Shown piece after piece: positions 7,388 through 12,872 of a stretch of 12,872 nt of DNA; the stretch's first letter is position 1; each line of letters starts with the position of its first letter. The stretch covers positions 1 through 12,872 of the forward strand of contig JACQTN010000228.1 of NCBI GenBank assembly GCA_016210785.1, written 5' to 3'. The position numbers and the translations under genes were made by a program. Source of the DNA: Armatimonadota bacterium. Its GTDB lineage: Bacteria; Sysuimicrobiota; Sysuimicrobiia; Sysuimicrobiales; JACQTN01. The notes beneath the pieces were generated by a model. It worked only from the letters and a program-made list of their open reading frames with translations. It made no database searches and had not been told where the DNA came from.

Positions 7388-7405
7388 CGACGAAGGGTCG
7401 CCCCC
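7383..7405. repeat. 9-bp perfect hairpin GGGGGCGAC/GTCGCCCCC
   Basis: Arms at 7383-7391 and 7397-7405 are exact reverse complements around a 5-nt loop. It sits between the 19-bp inverted repeat and the terminator hairpin. It may act as a backup terminator or as part of the repeat element; no T-tract follows on either strand. Confidence 0.5.
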
Positions 7406-7423
7406 GTCCGGAGACGTGGTAAA

Positions 7424-7452
7424 GGGTGAAGTGGCGTAAAGCCACTTCACCC
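7424..7452 (-). terminator. terminator hairpin of the molybdenum hydroxylase/LDH2 unit
   Basis: GGGTGAAGTGGC (7424-7435) and GCCACTTCACCC (7441-7452) form a perfect 12-bp stem with a 5-nt loop. It lies 11 bp past the stop codon of the LDH2-type gene in its direction of transcription. On the minus strand the stem is followed by TTTACC, a short weak T-run, so it is most likely an intrinsic terminator. Confidence 0.7.
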
Positions 7453-7463
7453 AACCTTATGAA

Positions 7464-8519
7464 CTAGAGCACCGGCACCCCTAGCTCTTTTGCCAGGTCG
7501 GCCAGTTCCCGGTACACCTTTTCCGGCACCGGCGCGCCCAGGCGTTCGTTCTCGCGGTGGCGCAGAAACTCCGGCTCGCCAGGCGCCATCACCCGCTCCA
7601 CGCCCTCCGCCGTGGGCAGGGCGCGCAGGGTGCGAATGAGATGATCCACCCGTCCCGCAAACTCCTCGAACGGCACAAACGCCTCCACGCCGATGGCCCC
7701 GAAGGTGTGCGCCGTCCCCTGCGGCCGGTCAAAGGTGGCGTAGAGTTCGCCGATGTCCGGCCCGGAAGGTGAGCCCGTCAGCAGCGCGGCGAGCGCCTCC
7801 ACCATCAGCGCCAGGCCGGAGCCCTTGGCTTCTCCGACGGGCAGCAGCGCGCCGCCGTCCAGGGCCTCCTTGGGATCCGTGGTGGGGCGCCCGTCTTTGG
7901 TGATCGCCCATCCCGGCGGAATGGGCTTGCCCAGCGTGGCGGCCATGATGATCTTGCCGCGCGCCGACACGCTGGTGGCCATGTCCAGCACCATGGGATC
8001 CTCGCGGTCTGCGGGCACCGCGATGGCGATGGGGTTGTTGCCGATGAAGGCGACGCGGGATCCCCACGGCGCCATCACCGAGTTGCCGCTGGTCATGGCG
8101 ATCCCCACCATGCGGCGGGGCAGGGCCATCATGGCAAAGTAGGCGGCCATGCCGAAGTGGTTGGAGCGGCCCACCATGGTCCAGGCGGCGCCGCTGCGCA
8201 CCGCGCGGTCCAGGCACATCTCCATGGCCCTCTTGCCCACCACCATGCCCAGGCCGTTGTCTCCATCCACGAGCAGCGTGGCGGCGGTCTCCTTGATTAC
8301 CCGCACGTTGGGCGTGGGGTTGATGATCCCCAGGCGCAGCCGCTTCACGTAGATGCCCAGCCGGATGAGCCCGTGCGAGCCCACGCCGCGCATGTCCGCC
8401 AGCACCAGATGGTCGGCCACGGTCAGCGCGTCGCCGCGCGGCACCCCGAGCCGCTCCAGGATGCCGGCGCAGAACTCCTTGAGCCGGTCGGGCGGGAACC
8501 GCAGGATCTCTTCTGCCAT
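7464..8519 (-). CDS. LDH2/MDH2-family (malate/L-lactate/ureidoglycolate-type) NAD(P)-dependent dehydrogenase
   Basis: A 351-residue protein of the non-Rossmann Ldh2 family, usual length. Conserved blocks are ADMRGVGSHGL (residues 41-51, His49), GRSNHFGMAAYF (117-128, His121), IGNNPIAIAVP (159-169), LDMATSVSARGK (178-189, Asp179) and LLPVGEAKGSGLALMVE (225-241, Lys232). Known members use NAD(P) to interconvert 2-hydroxy and 2-oxo acids such as malate, lactate, ureidoglycolate, 2,3-diketogulonate or delta-1-piperideine-2-carboxylate. The sequence does not tell which. It starts 21 bp after the molybdenum hydroxylase stop and so belongs to that operon. The ribosome site GGAGG (minus strand, 8535-8531) is 11 nt from the ATG, somewhat long. 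Oxidation of a hydroxy acid linked to the hydroxylase product is an inference from context. Confidence 0.92.
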   Translation of the reverse strand: MAEEILRFPPDRLKEFCAGILERLGVPRGDALTVADHLVLADMRGVGSHGLIRLGIYVKRLRLGIINPTPNVRVIKETAATLLVDGDNGLGMVVGKRAMEMCLDRAVRSGAAWTMVGRSNHFGMAAYFAMMALPRRMVGIAMTSGNSVMAPWGSRVAFIGNNPIAIAVPADREDPMVLDMATSVSARGKIIMAATLGKPIPPGWAITKDGRPTTDPKEALDGGALLPVGEAKGSGLALMVEALAALLTGSPSGPDIGELYATFDRPQGTAHTFGAIGVEAFVPFEEFAGRVDHLIRTLRALPTAEGVERVMAPGEPEFLRHRENERLGAPVPEKVYRELADLAKELGVPVL

Positions 8520-8540
8520 ACCCCGTTGAACCTCCGGTTT

Positions 8541-10877
8541 CTACCCAGTGCGTCCGGCGCCCGCCCTCGCCGCCTGGATGGCCCGCCACACGCGCTCGGG
8601 GGTGAACGGCATGTCCAGGTGCCCGATGCCGAGCGGCGCCAGCGCGTCCGCCACGGCGTTGCTGATGGCCGTCGGCGCGGCGATGGTGCCCGCCTCGCCG
8701 ACGCCCTTGACCCCCAGCGGGTTGAACGGCGACGGCGTCTCGATGTGATCGGTGACGAAGTTGATGAGCTGCGCGGCCTTGGGCACCGCGTAGTCCATCA
8801 GAGTTCCGGCCAGCGGCTGGCCGTCCTCGCCGTAGGCGGCCTCCTCGAAGAGGGCCTGCGCCACGCCCTGCGCCAGCCCGCCATGCACCTGCCCGCGCAC
8901 GATCAACGGATTCAAGATGGACCCGGAGTCGTCTTCCGCGGTGTACTGCTTCAGGTGGACGTGGCCAGTGTCGGGGTCCACTTCCACTAGCGCGATGTGG
9001 CAGCCGTAGGGGAAGACGTTGCCCGGCGGGTTGAAGAAGACCGTCTCGTCCAGCCCCAGCTCCATGCCGGGCGGCAGCCCCGCGCCGCCGTACGCCGCCC
9101 CCGCCACCTCGCGGAAGGTCACGCTGCGCTGGGGAGTTCCCTTGACGAAGAAACGCGCGTCTTCCACCGCGAGATCCTGCGGCGAAGCCTCCAGCATGTG
9201 GGCGGCGATGGCGCGCGCCTTCTCGCTCACCTTGCGCGCGGCGAGATACACCGCGGAGCCGCCCGCCGCGGCGGAGCGGCTGCCGAAGGTGCCGATCCCT
9301 TGCGGGATCATGGCGGTGTCGCCCTGGACCACGACCACGTCCTCCATCGGCACGCCCAGCACCTCCGCGGCGATCTGCGCGAAGACGGTGGCATGCCCCT
9401 GGCCGTGGGAGGACGAACCGCTTGTGACCGTCACCTTGCCGGACGGCGACACGCGCACCCCGCCGCTCTCCCACACGATCACGCCGCCGGCGCGCTCCAC
9501 GAACATGGCCACGCCGATCCCTACCAGCTTCCCCTGGACGCGGGCCGCGACCTGCTCGCGCCGCAGCTTTGCGTAATCCACCCGCTCCAGGGCGCGGTCG
9601 AGCGCTGCCGCGTAGCGCCCGCTGTCGTAGGTCATCCCCATGGTGGTCTTGAAGGGAAAGGCGTTCGGGGGGATGAAGTTGCGGCGCCGCACCTCGATGG
9701 GATCCAGATTCAACTCACGCGCGATCAACTCCATCGTTCGCTCGCTGTAGTACGCGCCTTCCGGGCGCCCCGCGCCGCGGTACGGCCCCGTGGGCACCTT
9801 GTTGGTGAGCACGCCGAGAATCTCCACCGCTGCCGCGGGGATCCGGTACACGCCGGTGATCATGCGCGCCGTCACCGTGGGGACCATGGGTGTGTTGGCA
9901 AAGCAGTAGGCGCCCAGGTCGCCCAGTATGCGGGCGCGGATGCCCAGCACCGTGCCGTCGCCGCGCACCGCGGCTTCCACGTCCGCGATCTGCCCGCGCC
10001 CCTGGTAGGAGGCCGTGAGATTCTCCCGCCGGTCCTCCGTCCACTTCACGGGGCGGCCCAGGTGCATCGCCAGATAGCACACCAGGACCTCCTCCGGATA
10101 CACGCCACCCTTGCTGCCGAACCCGCCACCCACGTCGGGCGCGATGGCGCGGATGCGGTGTTCGGGAAATCCGAGGATGGCGGCGATCCCGCTGCGCGCG
10201 CGGTGAGGCGCCTGCGTCGACACCCACAGCGTCAACTGCTCGGTGCCGGGATCATAGGCGGCGGCAGAGCCGCGCCCTTCCATCGGCACTGGCGCCAGGC
10301 GCGGGACGCGGAAACGGCCGCGCACCACCCGGTCCGCGCGGCGGAACGCCTCGTCCACATCGCCGCTCCCTCCCGTCCACCGCATGGCGATGTTGCGCGG
10401 AGCGGCCTCGTGCAAGAGCAGCGCTCCGTCGGCGATGGCCGCTTCCGGATCGGTCACCGCCGGCAGAGGCTCGTACTCCACCTCGATGAGCGCCACCCCA
10501 TCGCGGGCCGCGTACCGGTCCCCGGCTACCACCACCGCCACCGGCTCGCCCACGTAGCGCACCGTGCCCGACGCCAGGATGGGGTGGCGGATCTGGATCA
10601 ACTGCTGCGCGCCGGGGTTGCCCACCGCCAGCGGCCGCAGCCGGTCGGCGACCTCCTGGCCCGTGTGCACGGCGATCACGCCGGGGTGGGCGCGGGCGGC
10701 CCGCCCGTCGATTCGCGTGAGCGCGGCGAGGCCGTGCGGGCTGCGCAGCACCGCCGCGTGCGCCATGCCGGGGAGCCGCAGGTCATCCACGTACGTGGCC
10801 TTGCCCAGCAGGTAGCGGCGATCCTCCACGCGCCTGATCGCCTTCCCCACGTACCGCCCGGTTGCGGAGCCCGACAC
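8541..10877 (-). CDS. xanthine dehydrogenase/CoxL-family molybdopterin-binding large subunit
   Basis: A 778-residue molybdenum hydroxylase large subunit. The N-terminal a/b hammerhead domain includes VGEPVAVVVAGDRYAARDG (109-127). Cofactor-binding segments are TQAPHRAR (221-228) and PDVGGGFGSKGG (247-258). The active-site loop is PYRGAGR (365-371), not the AYRCSFR loop of true CO dehydrogenase. The catalytic glutamate is Glu728 in GVGEAG. It is therefore a form II CoxL-like or other hydroxylase, probably inserting oxygen from water into an aldehyde or N-heterocycle (inference), and not a CO oxidiser. The start is GTG at 10877, with AGGTGG 7 nt upstream. The FAD (CoxM) and 2Fe-2S (CoxS) subunits needed by this enzyme class are absent from both sides. 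The LDH2-type gene follows directly. Confidence 0.92.
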   Translation of the reverse strand: MSGSATGRYVGKAIRRVEDRRYLLGKATYVDDLRLPGMAHAAVLRSPHGLAALTRIDGRAARAHPGVIAVHTGQEVADRLRPLAVGNPGAQQLIQIRHPILASGTVRYVGEPVAVVVAGDRYAARDGVALIEVEYEPLPAVTDPEAAIADGALLLHEAAPRNIAMRWTGGSGDVDEAFRRADRVVRGRFRVPRLAPVPMEGRGSAAAYDPGTEQLTLWVSTQAPHRARSGIAAILGFPEHRIRAIAPDVGGGFGSKGGVYPEEVLVCYLAMHLGRPVKWTEDRRENLTASYQGRGQIADVEAAVRGDGTVLGIRARILGDLGAYCFANTPMVPTVTARMITGVYRIPAAAVEILGVLTNKVPTGPYRGAGRPEGAYYSERTMELIARELNLDPIEVRRRNFIPPNAFPFKTTMGMTYDSGRYAAALDRALERVDYAKLRREQVAARVQGKLVGIGVAMFVERAGGVIVWESGGVRVSPSGKVTVTSGSSSHGQGHATVFAQIAAEVLGVPMEDVVVVQGDTAMIPQGIGTFGSRSAAAGGSAVYLAARKVSEKARAIAAHMLEASPQDLAVEDARFFVKGTPQRSVTFREVAGAAYGGAGLPPGMELGLDETVFFNPPGNVFPYGCHIALVEVDPDTGHVHLKQYTAEDDSGSILNPLIVRGQVHGGLAQGVAQALFEEAAYGEDGQPLAGTLMDYAVPKAAQLINFVTDHIETPSPFNPLGVKGVGEAGTIAAPTAISNAVADALAPLGIGHLDMPFTPERVWRAIQAARAGAGRTG

Positions 10878-10998
10878 GACCTCACCACCTGCCCTCTGCG
10901 AGAATGCTAATCAATTCCACGTCGCTTCGGTGCACCCCTTGACCATCGATCACCTGTTCGCCTGCCATACATTCGTGCAGGTCATGCAGGATTGGGGA

Positions 10999-11027
10999 TT
11001 GACACGGCCGGCGCAATCCGGGATAAT
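10999..11027 (+). promoter_or_regulatory. near-consensus sigma-70 promoter upstream of the T-box/acetolactate synthase gene
   Basis: TTGACA (10999-11004) and GATAAT (11022-11027) are separated by exactly 17 bp: a perfect -35 and a one-mismatch -10. Transcription should start near 11034 on the plus strand, giving a leader of about 555 nt before the ATG of the acetolactate synthase gene. The first 155 nt or so (11034-11190) lie before the recognisable T-box and show no supported gene. Confidence 0.75.
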
Positions 11028-11189
11028 CATTCCTAAAACGCCGGAAGCATTCGGTGCTTTTGGTTGCTCCCGGGAAAGTCCTGCGGCCAGTTCGCCATTC
11101 ATCGGAGTGTAACCTGGACCCCCGGGGCGATCCTCTCTGGGTACGCCTGACAGCCGGAGTCGTTGCCGGCACGCAATACCGTTTCACCA

Positions 11190-11540
11190 TAGGCATCCGA
11201 GGTGATGACGGGGACACGTCGATTCACCGCCGGATCGAAGAGAGCCGGCGCCCCCGGGAGCATCCCGGCGGGCTCGGAAGAGGCCCACGAAGTCCTCTTC
11301 CGATATCACGGTGAAAGCCGGTATCCGGACGAGTCGAATCTCACCCCTGAACCGTGGCCACGAGTGGTGCCGGCCTGACGGCCGCGCCTGTAGGGGCCAC
11401 CGGCTCCCGCCGATAACGGGACTAAGTGCTGGCGAACTGCGCCAGGTGGTCAGAGCACGCGACCGGCGGTTCGTTCAGAACTAAGGTGGTACCGCGGGAA
11501 TTGCCCGTCCTTAGACGGCGATTCCCGCGCGTGTTTTTTC
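11190..11540 (+). promoter_or_regulatory. T-box riboswitch leader, predicted leucine-specific
   Basis: The diagnostic T-box sequence AAGGTGGTACCGCG (11483-11496) differs from the family consensus at one base. Its TGGT would pair with a tRNA ending in ACCA, so discriminator A, as in tRNA-Leu. Stem I is recognisable from TGATGA (11203-11208), GGGG (11210-11213, pairing with CCCC at 11344-11347), AGAGAG (11239-11244) and GGTGAAA (11310-11316). Stem CCGGC (11245-11249) pairs with GCCGG (11317-11321). The likely specifier codon is CTC (11340-11342), followed by A in GAATCTCACC, hence leucine. A Stem III-like hairpin is CTGGCG/CGCCAG (11429-11445). The antiterminator forms by CTAAGG (11481-11486) pairing with CCTTAG (11509-11514). 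Uncharged tRNA would favour readthrough into the acetolactate synthase gene. The apical region carries an unusual insertion of about 60 nt. The 5' limit is approximate. Confidence 0.92.
11493..11539 (+). terminator. T-box intrinsic terminator (attenuator)
   Basis: CGCGGGAAT (11493-11501) pairs with ATTCCCGCG (11521-11529), with an inner CGTC/GACG stem (11506-11509 with 11514-11517), followed by six T residues at 11534-11539. The stem uses the 3' part of the T-box sequence and the CCTTAG segment, so it is mutually exclusive with the antiterminator. This shows regulation by transcription attenuation rather than by blocking the ribosome site. Confidence 0.9.
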
Positions 11541-11589
11541 TGGCATCTGTTCACGGCAGGGTGGCGGACTCGCGAGGAGGTTGTTGATC

Positions 11590-12851
11590 ATGTCGGACGT
11601 GCGGACGGCGCCCCGGACCAAACCGATGGCGAAGCCCAGGCCATCGGCGGCGAAGAGCCATCCGGCGGCGAAGGTACGGATGAAGGGGAACCACGCCGTC
11701 GTGGAGGCCCTGCGCCGGGAAGGTGTCCAGGTGATCTTCGGACACCCGGGCGGGGCGGCGCTGCCGCTGTATGACGCCATCTACGACGCCAAGGACATCC
11801 GGCACGTCCTGGTCCGCCACGAGCAGGTCGCGGCCCACGCCGCCAGCGGCTACCACCGGGCCTCGGGCACAGTGGGCGTCTGCATGGCCACCTCCGGACC
11901 CGGCGCCACCAACCTGGTCACCGGCATCGCCGACGCCTACATGGACTCGGGCGGCATCGTGGCCATCACCGGCCAGGTCCCGACCTCCGCCATCGGCAGC
12001 GACGCCTTCCAGGAGTCGGACATGATCGGCATCACCACGCCGATCACCAAGCACAGCATCATCCTGCGTCACGCGGAAGACATCCCGCGCAAGATCCGGG
12101 AGGCGTTCCACATCGCCGGCACGGGCCGGCGAGGTCCCGTGCTGGTGGACATCCCACGGGACATCCAGCAGACGGAGACCGAGATGGTCTTCGACGAGCC
12201 CGTGAACGTCCGCGGCTACCGGCCGACGCTGGACGGGCATCCCAACCAGATCGCCGCCGCAGCGAAAGCCATCGCCAGCAGCTCACGGCCGATTCTCTAT
12301 GTTGGCGGCGGCGTCGTCACCTCCAACGCCGCGCCCGAGCTCCGCGAGCTGGCAGAGCGCACCCGCATCCCCGTGGCGTACACGCTCATGGCCAAGGGCG
12401 CCATGCCCGACGATCATCCCCTGTGTCTGCACATGCTGGGCATGCACGGGTCGGCCTACGCCAACTGGGCCATCAACGAGGCCGACCTGGTCATCGCCGT
12501 CGGCGCGCGCTTCGACGACCGCGTCACCGGCCGGCTGAAGGACTTCATCCCCCACGCCACGGTCATCCACATCGACATCGACCCGGCGGAGATCGGGAAG
12601 AACAAGCCTGCCCACATCCCCATCGTGGGCGACGCCAAGCGGGTGCTGGCGGCGCTGCTGGCCCAGGTGAAGCCGCCGCGCGACCTGGACCCCTGGTGGG
12701 CGAAGATCAACGAGTGGCGGCGCCGCTATCCCTTCTGGTATCGCCAGGGCAGCGACACCATCAAGCCTCAGTTCGCCATCGACATGATTTCCAGGGCGGC
12801 GCACGGCGACGCCATCTTCGTCACCGACGTGGGGCAGCACCAGATGTGGGC
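11590..12851 (+). CDS. ilvB: acetolactate synthase large (catalytic) subunit, C-terminus missing at right edge
   Basis: About 420 residues of a usual 550-600. This TPP- and FAD-dependent enzyme (known) condenses pyruvate with pyruvate or 2-oxobutyrate in the first common step of branched-chain amino acid synthesis. The TPP-binding N-domain spans about 31-200, with FGHPGGAALPLYDAI and the activating Glu78 in VRHEQVAAH. The middle domain spans about 215-355, with YVGGGVV and VGARFDDRVTGRL. The C-domain reaches TDVGQHQMWA before the adapter-like end. The start at 11590 follows GAGGAGG (11574-11580) by 9 nt. It gives a basic, Pro/Ala-rich extension of 29 residues before VRMKGNHAVVEAL; an internal ATG at 11680 would remove it. 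The gene is controlled by the leucine-type T-box. The regulatory subunit and later ilv genes probably lie beyond the window. Confidence 0.95.
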
Positions 12852-12872
12852 CTGTCTCTTATACTCTTCTCC
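12852..12872. other. probable Tn5/Nextera mosaic-end adapter remnant (assembly artefact)
   Basis: The last 21 bases match the Tn5 mosaic-end adapter plus the two following adapter bases at 19 of 21 positions, with an exact run CTGTCTCTTATAC and two A-to-T differences after it. The acetolactate synthase reading frame loses homology exactly here: after GQHQMWA the family continues AAQ, whereas the window encodes Cys-Leu-Leu-Tyr-Ser-Ser. I treat these bases as non-genomic. Confidence 0.85.

Larger units (their letters stand above)
7177..7463. other. palindrome-rich intergenic region (287 bp)
   Basis: No open reading frame here has family features or a ribosome site that I can support. Positions 7300-7452 hold at least three separate inverted repeats, listed individually: a 19-bp pair, a 9-bp hairpin and a 12-bp hairpin. 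GGGGGTTGAACCCCC at 7300-7314 is also self-complementary. The region must hold the start signals for the MBL-fold gene on the minus strand, but I see no convincing -35/-10 pair. Confidence 0.7.

Noticed and set aside
7729..9474. Minus-strand open frame spanning the LDH2 and CoxL genes in another frame
   Set aside because: It crosses the boundary of two well-supported genes out of frame and has low-complexity composition.
8997..10910. Long plus-strand open frame opposite the molybdenum hydroxylase gene
   Set aside because: It is a shadow of the CoxL-family gene, which has unambiguous motifs, and its translation is His/Arg/Ala-rich with no domain.
11305..11307. ATC triplet followed by A as an isoleucine specifier
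   Set aside because: It is attractive because TTCACCG (11223-11229) can pair with CGGTGAA (11309-11315). However, it lies within the apical insertion and not on the 3' side of the specifier loop once AGAGAG and GGTGAAA are aligned to the canonical Stem I.
10882..11314. Short open frames on both strands between the CoxL-family gene and the T-box
   Set aside because: They have no ribosome sites or family features and overlap the promoter and structured leader.
11551..12240. Minus-strand open frame opposite the acetolactate synthase gene
   Set aside because: Antisense shadow of a gene with clear homology. It also runs into the T-box terminator region.

Overview
The window is a G+C-rich bacterial segment whose genes strongly favour G or C at third codon positions. 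A leucine-type T-box leader in front of an acetolactate synthase gene points to the T-box-using phyla (Firmicutes-like lineages, Actinobacteria, Chloroflexota, Deinococcus-Thermus and relatives). A Uma2-family gene and a GHL10-type secreted glycosidase-like gene fit a high-GC environmental lineage of that kind. No marker gene here fixes the phylum. The right end stops inside a gene and carries what looks like a Tn5/Nextera adapter scar, so this is probably the end of a short-read, perhaps metagenomic, contig.

Layout. (1) 1-2418, minus strand: aldo/keto reductase, then a Gfo/Idh/MocA oxidoreductase, then a DegT/DnrJ/EryC1 aminotransferase cut by the left edge. The genes are packed (5-bp gap, then a 4-bp ATGA overlap) and look like one operon that oxidises or reduces and transaminates a sugar or cyclitol. 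(2) 2636-3181, plus: a lone Uma2-family protein with its own promoter-like sequence. (3) 3378-6266, plus: a ketopantoate-reductase-family enzyme, a VOC-fold protein and a secreted GHL10-like protein, probably co-transcribed and ending at a strong hairpin. (4) 6328-7176, minus: an MBL-fold hydrolase with a full two-metal ligand set. (5) 7177-7463: no gene, but a dense cluster of palindromes, including a perfect 19-bp inverted repeat flanked by a 6-bp direct repeat (possible miniature element) and the terminator of the next unit. (6) 7464-10877, minus: a molybdenum hydroxylase large subunit followed by an LDH2/MDH-family dehydrogenase, with no FAD or 2Fe-2S partner subunits next to them. (7) 10878-11589: no protein gene; a consensus-like promoter and a full T-box riboswitch with intrinsic terminator. 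(8) 11590 to the right edge, plus: acetolactate synthase large subunit, truncated.

The operons look like a catabolic or accessory neighbourhood of NAD(P)- and molybdenum-dependent oxidoreductases beside a core branched-chain amino acid gene. The most unusual structure is the T-box: its Stem I apical region carries about 60 extra bases that fold on paper into two tandem hairpins, between the conserved AGAGAG bulge and the GGTGAAA segment. No dedicated defence system, CRISPR array, tRNA or rRNA is visible.
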